A DNA stretch of 41,995 nt from Bacteroides faecis MAJ27 (GTDB taxonomy: Bacteria > Bacteroidota > Bacteroidia > Bacteroidales > Bacteroidaceae): positions 1 to 41,995 of the forward strand of contig NZ_FNNN01000035.1 in NCBI RefSeq assembly GCF_900106755.1, in the 5' to 3' direction. The position numbers and the translations under genes were made by a program. Below the pieces are notes generated by a model. That model saw only the letters and a program-made list of their open reading frames with translations, had not been told where the DNA came from and did no database searches. Below, piece after piece: positions 32,504 to 40,498 of the stretch (the first letter of the stretch is position 1; every line of letters starts with the position of its first letter).

Positions 32504-33117
32504 TAGAAATTCTTTTTTACTTTATAATCTAGGTCTTTGTTTAGTATCGTTTTCCAATCTGTGATAATAAGTCCATGAGGATTATTTTCAGTACGTGGAA
32601 TTTGTCTTAATTTCCCTGTAGTTACAAGTTGCCTTTTTAGAATAGAGGTTTCTCGCTCTATACGTTGGATGCCATAGTACTCAAAAGATAGGTTGTTCAT
32701 GTCCACCTTGATACTATCTGTCATAATTGTTACTGTTGCAGAACTCGCTAATATGGTGTTGAAATATCCTTTTTCTTTTAAATTATTATATTGTTTTAAT
32801 CCGCTATCATCAATTAGATACATGGCTTTTTCCATGTTGTATTTTATAAATTCATCGTCTGGTGGTAATGTGAAAAATAAAGTGTGGAATAGATTTATGT
32901 GGCTCTTACATTCGACTTCCAAGTTGACTTCTGTACCAGTTTGTTTTACTAGTACAGGGACATCATTATCCAAAACATATATTTTTTTTCTTTCAGCTTT
33001 TACTAAAGAGAAACAAAAGGCTAGTACCATACCTGAAATAACTATACTAGTTGCAAAACAGCCAATGGATAAAATTCCGGCTAATTTGATTTTATTTTCT
33101 AAGTTTTTAATAATCAT
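32503..33117 (-). CDS. traK: TraK-like (VirB8-type) conjugation protein
   Basis: A 204-residue protein with an N-terminal helix (IKLAGILSIGCFATSIVISGMVLAF) and a periplasmic domain containing RHTLFFTLPPDDEFI-like sequence (IN..HTLFFTLPPDDEFIK) and RQIPRTENNPHGLIITDW, hallmark segments of TraK in Bacteroidetes elements. It forms part of the inner-membrane complex. Confidence 0.87.
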   Translation of the reverse strand: MIIKNLENKIKLAGILSIGCFATSIVISGMVLAFCFSLVKAERKKIYVLDNDVPVLVKQTGTEVNLEVECKSHINLFHTLFFTLPPDDEFIKYNMEKAMYLIDDSGLKQYNNLKEKGYFNTILASSATVTIMTDSIKVDMNNLSFEYYGIQRIERETSILKRQLVTTGKLRQIPRTENNPHGLIITDWKTILNKDLDYKVKKNF

Positions 33118-33149
33118 GATTATGTGAATTTAAAATTTAATGAATCTTT

Positions 33150-34172
33150 TTACATAGCTGCACTGGCTCCACCTGTAGCCGGAGCTGCTACAGCTTTGGT
33201 TGCGATGGCTGCTCCTCCAACCATGCCTCCTACTGCTTGCCCTACTCCAGTTGTACTTACAATCCATGTAGAAACAAAAGGTATTGTAAGCATGGCAAAT
33301 GCTCCAAGTAATGCTGTAAGAAGGAAGCTATTGACACCTCCAGAGGTCATTCCGACATACATGACAAATGCAGCTTCATTTCTAAGCGCATATTCTAAAA
33401 TTTCAATTTCTCTTTCTATCCCATATTGCATTACTACTAAAGAAATTGATAATACTATATATGCAATACATGAATATAAACTAACACTGACAAAACGAGC
33501 TATCCATTGTATATAAGCATCCCGAAATGCAGGTAAAACAGAGAATGCAAAAGCTAGTGGACCAAGAATAACTAATATTCCTGTGAATATGATTTGTAGG
33601 AAAAAGACAAAATAGGTACATACTTGCCAAAAAGTAACGACAATAAATTCAATGATATTAAACATTATCATTTTAACCTTAGCGACTACATATACATATA
33701 ATCCAGCTATCTTGTCTCCAATAGCTGAGAAGTCTATACTAAAATCATACCATTTCTTATCCTTAACTTCATTTTCGGCTCTTTCAACTTCTAATGAAGT
33801 ATGTAATAACTCTACTGCTACGCTATCAATGAGTGCATATCTATTACGAGAAAGTAATTCTACTTCTTCTATCTGATTCGTAAACATAGCCTTGCTTCGT
33901 GCTGTTAATAACTCTCCGGGATAACTGATTAGATTAATAAAGGGAATCCAGAACATAAGAACCAATCCCAGTGCGAATGGACGCAATAACGGGATAATCT
34001 CTAATTTTTTATCTCCACTCATCATTTTGAAGCTTTCTACTCCAAAATATAACAACATAAAGATTGCTGCCAATGCTTGTGCATCCGCAATAAATTCTCC
34101 GAATAGAACAGTTGTTTTATCTCTTAGTCCATCAAATAATTCAAATAAGAATTTATCTATTAACTCATTCAT
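33150..34172 (-). CDS. traJ: TraJ-like polytopic membrane protein (VirB6-type)
   Basis: A 340-residue protein with several membrane helices (about 30-50, 85-105, 155-215, 225-260, 285-310) and a glycine/alanine-rich end (VGGMVGGAAIATKAVAAPATGGASAAM). This is the size and pattern of TraJ. It overlaps the end of the gene at 34165 by 8 bp. Confidence 0.85.
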   Translation of the reverse strand: MNELIDKFLFELFDGLRDKTTVLFGEFIADAQALAAIFMLLYFGVESFKMMSGDKKLEIIPLLRPFALGLVLMFWIPFINLISYPGELLTARSKAMFTNQIEEVELLSRNRYALIDSVAVELLHTSLEVERAENEVKDKKWYDFSIDFSAIGDKIAGLYVYVVAKVKMIMFNIIEFIVVTFWQVCTYFVFFLQIIFTGILVILGPLAFAFSVLPAFRDAYIQWIARFVSVSLYSCIAYIVLSISLVVMQYGIEREIEILEYALRNEAAFVMYVGMTSGGVNSFLLTALLGAFAMLTIPFVSTWIVSTTGVGQAVGGMVGGAAIATKAVAAPATGGASAAM

Positions 34173-34821
34173 GGCTCATTATTGTTTTATTTATATTATT
34201 CAATCTTGTTATTAATGAAAGAACCTCTATTAGTTCTTTATCAAAATCTAAATAGGCTTCCCTTTTTTTAGAGTTACTCATATGTGAATCATGGATTATA
34301 TCTATGTTCTTTTTTATTCTAGTAACTTCATCAGTTATAACTTCAACATGTTCTTTATTACCGCCATTAGAAGAATATTCGACAAGTTTTTTATTTATAT
34401 CATTAAGAATATCATTTCTACGATTTTTAGTTAAAGTATATTGATAATCAATTTCTTTATCTCCAAATTTGAAGAGTTCCTGTCTATATATGGTATCAAC
34501 ATTATACCCTTCTTTTTCTGTTTCTGATTTATTGTACTCTACGGCTGCCATCATGGGAATTTCTTGTAACTGGAAATTACGTCTATCTTCCTTCCCGTAT
34601 TTGTCGTGTAACCCTAAGCCCGGCAAAGGAATTTTAATACCCAAAACCTTTTTATACCATATCCAGTAATGATACCATTCTGGTTGTAGTCGTACTCTAT
34701 CCATAAATTCCATATTATTAAGCACGCTCCATTTCCCTTTATCCTTTACAGGCATTTGGGAATAGGTATTAGAAGTACCAATAATCAACATTAGGGAAAA
34801 AAATAAAAGCACTCTTTTCAT
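34165..34821 (-). CDS. Secreted tra-operon protein, helical
   Basis: A 218-residue protein with signal MKRVLLFFSLMLIIG. The mature part has an aromatic segment (WYHYWIWYKKVLGIKIPLPG, about 49-68) and a charged helical C-terminus. It lies between TraI- and TraJ-like genes. I do not recognise a family. The signal-peptide coding sequence is identical over about 35 bases to that of the gene ending at 20465. Confidence 0.7.
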   Translation of the reverse strand: MKRVLLFFSLMLIIGTSNTYSQMPVKDKGKWSVLNNMEFMDRVRLQPEWYHYWIWYKKVLGIKIPLPGLGLHDKYGKEDRRNFQLQEIPMMAAVEYNKSETEKEGYNVDTIYRQELFKFGDKEIDYQYTLTKNRRNDILNDINKKLVEYSSNGGNKEHVEVITDEVTRIKKNIDIIHDSHMSNSKKREAYLDFDKELIEVLSLITRLNNINKTIMSHE

Positions 34822-34822
34822 A

Positions 34823-35497
34823 TTATCTTTTAGGTTTTACTTTATAATTCTGTAATAAATCATCAACTAATTTTGAACGATTATCTTTGTATTTAAATAC
34901 CCCCGGAGCTAATGTTTGTAATACTCCATTTCTTTTTGCTGTTTTCATCTGTCGGCATACAGCGTATGCTATACCTCTCATGTTTCTTAGTTCATTAATA
35001 ACATACTTAAGCAAGTCTATTCTTTGCTTATTATCCATAAGGTTTACATCTGTCCCGACAATAGCGACCTGATAAATGTATTGTGTCAAATCCGCAGTGC
35101 GATTTACTAATTCTAGCTCTGTTTTTGCTGACACCAATAATAAAGCCGGGTCACCTACAGCAAGTTCAACCATTTGTTTTTGATATTTACCAATATCTGC
35201 TGCAATATCAGTGCAGTAGATAATATCTTTTCCTGTTTTTATGATGGCTTCTACAGATTTTAGGCTATTATAAAATTTGCTTTGGAAAAATTCAATCTGA
35301 ACCATTTTTTCACTGATTTGTTTTTGTATAAGGCTTATTTGAGCTTCATTCTCTTTCACTTTAGAGAAAGAAGTATGTTGCACCTTATGATTAGCTATAA
35401 GTGTTTCCATACAGGTTATATCCAAGACTGCCTTTTGCGAATATGCAACTTGGGTTAAAGTAGATGCTACCACTAAAATAAATAGGATTTTCTTCAT
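34823..35497 (-). CDS. traI: TraI-like (DUF4141) secreted conjugation protein
   Basis: A 224-residue secreted protein (signal MKKILFILVVASTLTQVAYSQ). The helical middle and the block VNLMDNKQRIDLLKYVINEL...GIAYAVCRQMKTAKRNG are shared with the second copy at 19782. DUF4141/TraI proteins follow TraG in Bacteroidetes operons, as here, and resemble VirB5-type surface subunits in layout. It is the canonical copy by position. Confidence 0.82.
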   Translation of the reverse strand: MKKILFILVVASTLTQVAYSQKAVLDITCMETLIANHKVQHTSFSKVKENEAQISLIQKQISEKMVQIEFFQSKFYNSLKSVEAIIKTGKDIIYCTDIAADIGKYQKQMVELAVGDPALLLVSAKTELELVNRTADLTQYIYQVAIVGTDVNLMDNKQRIDLLKYVINELRNMRGIAYAVCRQMKTAKRNGVLQTLAPGVFKYKDNRSKLVDDLLQNYKVKPKR

Positions 35498-35507
35498 GAT
35501 ATTATCT

Positions 35508-38348
35508 TTAACGGTTTGTAATCCATTTGTATTTATCTAGGATATACTTATATAATGGTTGTTCCCCTATGATGTTAAGTATATCTTTTAGGCTTCCATC
35601 ATCGGAGTGATACCCTAGTACCTTATTGACTTGTAAAACCCAATCCATATTTTTTAATTTGGAAGATTTTAGGTCTATTATAAAATTATCCAATCCTGTT
35701 TGGAAACTACCATAAATGATATGATAATATCCAACAGCATCTTTTTCAATTCGTTCTGTAGTAAATGTGAAATATTCGTGTAGAGAAACCTCTACTCCAA
35801 ATACATTTCCATAATTTCCTCTTTTTATAAATACTTCATTAAACCGATTACGGTTTTCTTTATTGGGAAGTTGATTTATGGTAAATATTTGCTTTTGATT
35901 TACTTCCGTTAGGGATAAAAGATTTGCTATTTCTTGATATTTGTCTATAAATTTACTTTGGTCTAATAGGCATATAATATCGGAGTTGCTGATTATAGAG
36001 TTTTTGACTACAGGATTACTAATTATGTCCTCCAGTTCTTGAGTAACAACCATTGCCATACCCCAAAATTTACGAACTGTTTTATACAAATAGAGTATAT
36101 AGCCAGCCATCATAGGGCTAGCTATGGCTTTCCATGCTTCTTCAATTATTAATGCCTTTCTGTTCTTTTTTAATCTCATTTTTTGAATAAAAACGTCCAT
36201 AATAATTAAGGTTACTATTGGAAATAATTCAGGGTCATCTTTAATTGCATCAATTTCAAAAACTATAAAGGGTTCTTCAAAAAGGGAAGTGTCAAAATCC
36301 TCATTAAGAGTTTTTTCTAACTGTCCTCCTTTATAGAATTTTTTTAATAGAAACTTATAGTTAGTAATATCAAAATCAATTTTGTTCTCTTTGCAAATGA
36401 TAGGTATAATGCGTAGGGAAAATTCGTAGAAAGAGTTAAAAGATAAGCTTTCAACTTTTATTTCTTTCAATATATCTTCCTTCTTCTGGATTCGTCTTTC
36501 TATTATAGAAAGTAATCTAGTTTCAGGATTATCAAGCTCTTGGCGTGTAAAGCCTTTTTCGATGAGAATGTTTTGTATCGCTTTTTCTGCGTTGGTTTTT
36601 TCTCCGCCTTCTCCTTTTTCTACTAGTTGCTGTAATTTCTCTATTTTTTCGGAAAGTATCTTGCGTTCTTCTTTTTCCCTTTCGTTTTCAAATTCTTCTT
36701 CATTGACTTGAAATTCGAGTAGTAAATTTTCACGTATGGCTTCTTTTTCCGCATCTGAATAACCATTAAAGGGATGAAAGTAGAAAGAATAGTATTTTTC
36801 TATGGTAATATCCATAATTTCTTCTTCTTGCTTTTTGACCTCACCATTTGCACCTTTCCATATCAGGAAAATTAATGATTTAAGAAAGTTTTTCTTTTCT
36901 ACATTATACTCTTCTTCAGTAATTCGGAAAGGATTCATAGATATAGGCTTGCTTTCAGAATAAGTAATGTATTTGCCATGATAGTATTCGCACATTCCTG
37001 AATAACTATGCCCTGTATCTACCAATACAATATCAGTGTTATCTAAAACCCATTGTCTTACTTTGGAGTTGACATAGAAAGACTTACCAGAACCACTTGG
37101 ACCTAAAACAAAGAAGTTGGAGTTATTTGTATATTTTTTCTCACCTTCTTTCCCGGACATATCTATTCCAACAGGCAATCCTTGTCTGTCTGTAAAATAA
37201 GTAAGAAAAGGGCTGTTTTCTGTTACTTGTAATTTTTCCTTGAACAAAAGACAAATTGCAGCATCGGAAGTTGTTAGAAATTTGTCATAACTGTTTAGGT
37301 TGATTGCGTTTCCTGGCAGTGCACATTCGAATAATTCTAATTGGTTGAAGCATTGTTTATTAATAATAATGCCACAATCAAAAAGAGATGTTTCAACATA
37401 GTTGATAGCCTTACTAATATCATCAAGACCAGCAAGAATTATATTATAATGTGCATATACAAGCATTTGCCCTTCTCTGGCAATATCCGACTGCACTCGT
37501 TCTATGTCTTCTACACATAAATCATTTGCAGGGTCAGGCATTCCTTTATGTTTTTTCTTTTTGCCTTCTAATTTGTTTGCTTCGTTTCGTTGGTCTGGAA
37601 TATTTATTACTTGATTATAGATAATTGTGTCTATACCTGGTGTATCATGCAAAAAAGAGAGTAAGTCAACAGGAAACCTTAGCCCAATATTGACCTCTTT
37701 ATATGGTTTTATAACAGAAGGAAAATTAACTTCGTCAATATCTACAAGAGAAATGCACTGTACGTTTTTTTCTCCAATTATAAGATTTTCTTCTCTTGCT
37801 TTGATATTTTTTAGGCTTACTGTTTGCTGATTGAAATTGATAGATAGAAATCTTTTTATATATATTTCTATTTCATTTTCATTTAATAGTTTAGCTCTTA
37901 TTCCTCTGTTAGCGAATAGTCCTAATACTTTTGTGATGTTTCTAATAAAAGTATCAAACCTTCGAGGGTCAAAAGAAAAGAATTTAGACCTTTCTACTTC
38001 TCCTGTAATAACAAGATAAGTAGAAATATCAGTATATATTCGTCCTTTAAAATGTTCAAAATAACGATTTGATAAATAGTCGTTCTTCCTATTCTGGGGT
38101 GGTAAAAATGATTTTTTACATAGAATATCCTGTTTTTGTATTGTATATCCAGTTCCTAATACTTTGAGGATATTAGTAAATAAGTGGTGAAAATCATAGT
38201 AAGCATCCATATCTGCTGAATACTGTATTATAGGATTTTCACATTTAATGATAACAGAATAGTCGCCCCTTCGGTTATAGAATATAGGAGTATTGTCTAT
38301 TGTTTCAATACCAATATAAGGAGCTTCAAATTCACTTTTCTTTTTCAT
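35508..38348 (-). CDS. traG: TraG-type (VirB4) conjugation ATPase
   Basis: A 946-residue ATPase that powers channel assembly and transport. Walker A is GPSGSGKSFYVN at about 415-426, Walker B is KALIIEEAWKAI near 735, followed by the MAMVVTQELEDI segment typical of the family. The N-terminal 400 residues match the layout of TraG_N. A coiled, glutamate-rich insertion lies at about 535-610. It is intact and longer than the usual 830 or so residues because of this insertion. Confidence 0.93.
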   Translation of the reverse strand: MKKKSEFEAPYIGIETIDNTPIFYNRRGDYSVIIKCENPIIQYSADMDAYYDFHHLFTNILKVLGTGYTIQKQDILCKKSFLPPQNRKNDYLSNRYFEHFKGRIYTDISTYLVITGEVERSKFFSFDPRRFDTFIRNITKVLGLFANRGIRAKLLNENEIEIYIKRFLSINFNQQTVSLKNIKAREENLIIGEKNVQCISLVDIDEVNFPSVIKPYKEVNIGLRFPVDLLSFLHDTPGIDTIIYNQVINIPDQRNEANKLEGKKKKHKGMPDPANDLCVEDIERVQSDIAREGQMLVYAHYNIILAGLDDISKAINYVETSLFDCGIIINKQCFNQLELFECALPGNAINLNSYDKFLTTSDAAICLLFKEKLQVTENSPFLTYFTDRQGLPVGIDMSGKEGEKKYTNNSNFFVLGPSGSGKSFYVNSKVRQWVLDNTDIVLVDTGHSYSGMCEYYHGKYITYSESKPISMNPFRITEEEYNVEKKNFLKSLIFLIWKGANGEVKKQEEEIMDITIEKYYSFYFHPFNGYSDAEKEAIRENLLLEFQVNEEEFENEREKEERKILSEKIEKLQQLVEKGEGGEKTNAEKAIQNILIEKGFTRQELDNPETRLLSIIERRIQKKEDILKEIKVESLSFNSFYEFSLRIIPIICKENKIDFDITNYKFLLKKFYKGGQLEKTLNEDFDTSLFEEPFIVFEIDAIKDDPELFPIVTLIIMDVFIQKMRLKKNRKALIIEEAWKAIASPMMAGYILYLYKTVRKFWGMAMVVTQELEDIISNPVVKNSIISNSDIICLLDQSKFIDKYQEIANLLSLTEVNQKQIFTINQLPNKENRNRFNEVFIKRGNYGNVFGVEVSLHEYFTFTTERIEKDAVGYYHIIYGSFQTGLDNFIIDLKSSKLKNMDWVLQVNKVLGYHSDDGSLKDILNIIGEQPLYKYILDKYKWITNR

Positions 38349-38353
38349 AAGCT

Positions 38354-38653
38354 TTATTTTTTTCTATCTCTTATAAAAGTGCGTGATACTATATATATGC
38401 CTTTTCGTTTATCTTTCCTGTGAAGCCCTTTTCTTTGTAATTGCGATGTTATTCCTAACCCTCCAAACATAACTATTACAAGAGTTATACCTCCCCACAT
38501 AAAAGAAGCCAGAGTAGAAACAATAGCACATAAAAGTAAAGCACTAATAATACAAGCTCCACCGATATATATGAACTTGCCTTTAAATCCTTTGAAAATA
38601 AGGGGCTTTTGTAGCCCCTTATATACATTGTAACTTGGATACTCTTTCGACAT
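38354..38653 (-). CDS. traF: TraF-like (DUF4133) membrane protein
   Basis: A 99-residue protein with the start YNVYKGLQKPLIFKGFKGKFI and two membrane helices (about 27-46 and 50-68), as in TraF/DUF4133, a VirB3-like subunit. It lies 5 bp before traG, the usual partner. Confidence 0.87.
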   Translation of the reverse strand: MSKEYPSYNVYKGLQKPLIFKGFKGKFIYIGGACIISALLLCAIVSTLASFMWGGITLVIVMFGGLGITSQLQRKGLHRKDKRKGIYIVSRTFIRDRKK

Positions 38654-38654
38654 A

Positions 38655-38969
38655 TTAGATTCCGAAGAATGCTTTTACGACAACACCTGATACAACCAGA
38701 AAGATACATGACCCCATCCAGCCCATAACAGCCTTTTGTACATCTTGGTCACCAGAGTTCCATTTTAAATAAACTCGCACTGCTCCAACTAATCCTACTA
38801 GACCTCCTAGTATCATCATCATGTTTCCTAGGGGGTCCATGTAGGTTGCAAGTTCAGAACTAGCTGCATCAATTCCCGCAGCACCTTGTGCAAAAGTGTT
38901 AGTTACTACCATTATGCTAATGGCTAAAGCGAATGCTCTTTGAGCAATTTTTGAAAAAAACTTTTTCAT
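38655..38969 (-). CDS. traE: TraE-like (DUF4134) pilin-like subunit
   Basis: A 104-residue protein with signal peptide (RAFALAISIMVVTNTFAQ) and two hydrophobic helices, MMMILGGLVGLVGAVRVYLKW and CIFLVVSGVVVKAFF. This is the VirB2-like layout of TraE/DUF4134. It is 1 bp from traF. Confidence 0.88.
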   Translation of the reverse strand: MKKFFSKIAQRAFALAISIMVVTNTFAQGAAGIDAASSELATYMDPLGNMMMILGGLVGLVGAVRVYLKWNSGDQDVQKAVMGWMGSCIFLVVSGVVVKAFFGI

Positions 38970-38988
38970 TTGAATAAAAATTAGTTGT

Positions 38989-39330
38989 TTATTTGTTAAA
39001 ATTTACGTGTGAAAACATGCTTTTCCCTTTAGCAAGAAGTTGTTCCATTGGAATACCTTGTGTTTCAACTTCCATTTCAATAGATTCATTTACAGATACA
39101 TAATTCTGTTCAGATTCTTTTTTTTCATCTTCTTTTTCGTATGAGCCTGTTTCAAAATCTTCATCTACAACTTTGTGAGGTATTTCTTCTTCCTCTCCTA
39201 TTGAAATAATTTCTTCTTCTTCACCTGTATTGGTTTTGCTTTGCTTTAGGAAAGCATCATACAGGATGTTTGCAGCGTAGTAAACTACATAAATGGCAAA
39301 TACAGCCATGATAAATTGTGAATAACTCAT
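38989..39330 (-). CDS. First gene of the tra operon, acidic single-pass protein
   Basis: A 113-residue protein with an N-terminal hydrophobic helix (SQFIMAVFAIYVVYYAANILY) and a glutamate-rich tail (GEEEEIISIGEEEEIP), ending GKSMFSHVNF. The place just before traE corresponds to TraC/TraD of CTnDOT but I do not see a decisive family match. I see no canonical TAnnTTTG promoter in the 145 bp upstream; instead the 18 bp inverted repeat lies 28-45 bp before the ATG. Confidence 0.65.
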   Translation of the reverse strand: MSYSQFIMAVFAIYVVYYAANILYDAFLKQSKTNTGEEEEIISIGEEEEIPHKVVDEDFETGSYEKEDEKKESEQNYVSVNESIEMEVETQGIPMEQLLAKGKSMFSHVNFNK

Positions 39331-39357
39331 ATTCTTAAATTTAAAAGTTTCATTAAT

Positions 39358-39375
39358 CGACCCTTTTTCTGTACT
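39358..39375 (-). repeat. 18 bp inverted repeat, right copy
   Basis: This is the exact complement of 3762-3779 and lies between the divergent tra operon and the serine recombinase gene. On the - strand it is followed by ATTAATGAAAC, matching the left copy in its last six bases. Confidence 0.85.
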
Positions 39376-39475
39376 TTTGATTTATAATAGTACTAGAGGT
39401 AATAACAGGGGGGAAAGCCCTAGTTTAAAATAGTTTCGCGAATAGTTGAATTTATGAAACTTGGATTTAAATAAA

Positions 39476-40069
39476 ATGGAGATAATAGGCTACGCTCGTG
39501 TTTCAACGAGGGAACAGAATTTAGATTTGCAGCTAGATGCTTTAAAAGAAGCCGGATGCAAACTTATATTTGAGGAAAAAGTATCAGGAGTAAAGGATAG
39601 ACCCGAATTAGATAAAGCCCTTGCATATTTGCGAGAAGGTGATACTTTTGTTATCTGGAAGCTAGATAGATTAGGACGTTCTTTGAAAGATTTAGTTTAT
39701 ATAGTTGATTGTTTGCAGAAAAGAAAAATTGCATTCAAAAGCATAGTTGATGGTATTGATACTAATAGTGCTTTAGGAAGATGTCAATTTGGAATTTTTG
39801 CTTCATTGGCTGAATATGAACGTGAAATAATAGTAGAACGAACTAGGGCTGGATTACAAGCTGCAAAAGAACGAGGGAAACTTACGGGACGACCTATAGG
39901 GTTATCGGAAGATGCAAAGAGAAAAGCTATAGCAGCAAAGCGTTTATATGAAAATCGGGATTATTCTATAGATGAAATATGTAGAATTTTACACATTGGA
40001 AGTAAGGCTACTTTGTATAGGTATTTACGTTATGAAAAAGTAAGATTGATGAATAGAAGAAATAAATAG
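39476..40069 (+). CDS. Serine recombinase (resolvase/DNA invertase family)
   Basis: A 197-residue protein starting at the ATG at 39476; the TTG 15 bases upstream is less likely because the domain begins right after the ATG. GYARVSTREQNLDLQLDAL carries the nucleophile Ser10. Further conserved parts are VIWKLDRLGRSLKDL and FGIFASLAEYEREIIVERTRAGL, and the C-terminus is a helix-turn-helix (DYSIDEICRILHIGSKATLYRYL). It resembles plasmid resolvases and the Bacteroides promoter invertase Mpi about equally by eye. It could resolve plasmid dimers or invert segments; the nearby inverted repeats make the second option worth testing. Confidence 0.92.
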   Translation: MEIIGYARVSTREQNLDLQLDALKEAGCKLIFEEKVSGVKDRPELDKALAYLREGDTFVIWKLDRLGRSLKDLVYIVDCLQKRKIAFKSIVDGIDTNSALGRCQFGIFASLAEYEREIIVERTRAGLQAAKERGKLTGRPIGLSEDAKRKAIAAKRLYENRDYSIDEICRILHIGSKATLYRYLRYEKVRLMNRRNK

Positions 40070-40150
40070 GGCGTTACCTTTCAGGTCGGGCTTTTCGCTG
40101 CAAGTCCTCGCTACGCTGTGGGCTTTCCGCTGCAATCCCTAACGCATTTT

Positions 40151-40235
40151 CCCACCCACCCTTCTAAGGTATATCCAATGCTTTGCTTTTTTCACCGCTT
40201 CTATGAAGCACCTACAAAAGCAAGGCATTGGATAT
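40151..40235. repeat. 22 bp repeat plus long hairpin, copy 1
   Basis: A 22 bp sequence starting CCCACCCACCC and ending TAAGGTAT (40151-40172) is repeated exactly at 41616-41637. From 40171 ATATCCAATGCTTTGCTTTT pairs with 40216-40235 at 19 of 20 positions. Upstream, 40070-40145 is GC-richer with GCGTTA...TAACGC arms; downstream, 40236-40300 holds TTTTATA...TATAAAA and GGAATATTCC dyads, ending in a TTAGGGAAAA motif at 40316. The 424 bp gap between the recombinase and ardC-like genes thus consists of stacked palindromes and a promoter. Confidence 0.8.
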
Positions 40236-40354
40236 TCGGTTTTATAGACTTCATGTTCCCTAAAGGGAATATTCCGTTTATAAAACCTTATCTCTCACCC
40301 AAAATATATAAAACTTTAGGGAAAAGATAATACGTTAAAAATCAGCCGATTATA

Positions 40355-40498
40355 AACTATTTTTAACAAAAATAATTGTCTTATTATTTGCGACATTTAT
40401 AGAAAATTACTATCTTTGAGTATTGAAAATAAAGAGATAAATAAACTTTTAAAGCTGGTTTGGCTGCCAGTATAAAGAACAGCAAACAAAATTATGAA
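40355..40498 (+). repeat. 144 bp inverted repeat with promoter, right copy
   Basis: This copy has TTTG at 40387-40390, a 20 bp spacer and TATCTTTG at 40411-40418, a perfect Bacteroides promoter. The leader runs to the ATG of the antirestriction gene at 40494. It is the inverted duplicate of 27514-27657. Confidence 0.92.

Noticed and set aside
40070..40146. Second attC site after the recombinase
   Set aside because: GCGTTA...TAACGC arms exist but have GTT...AAC polarity, opposite to attC, and the inner stem is weak.
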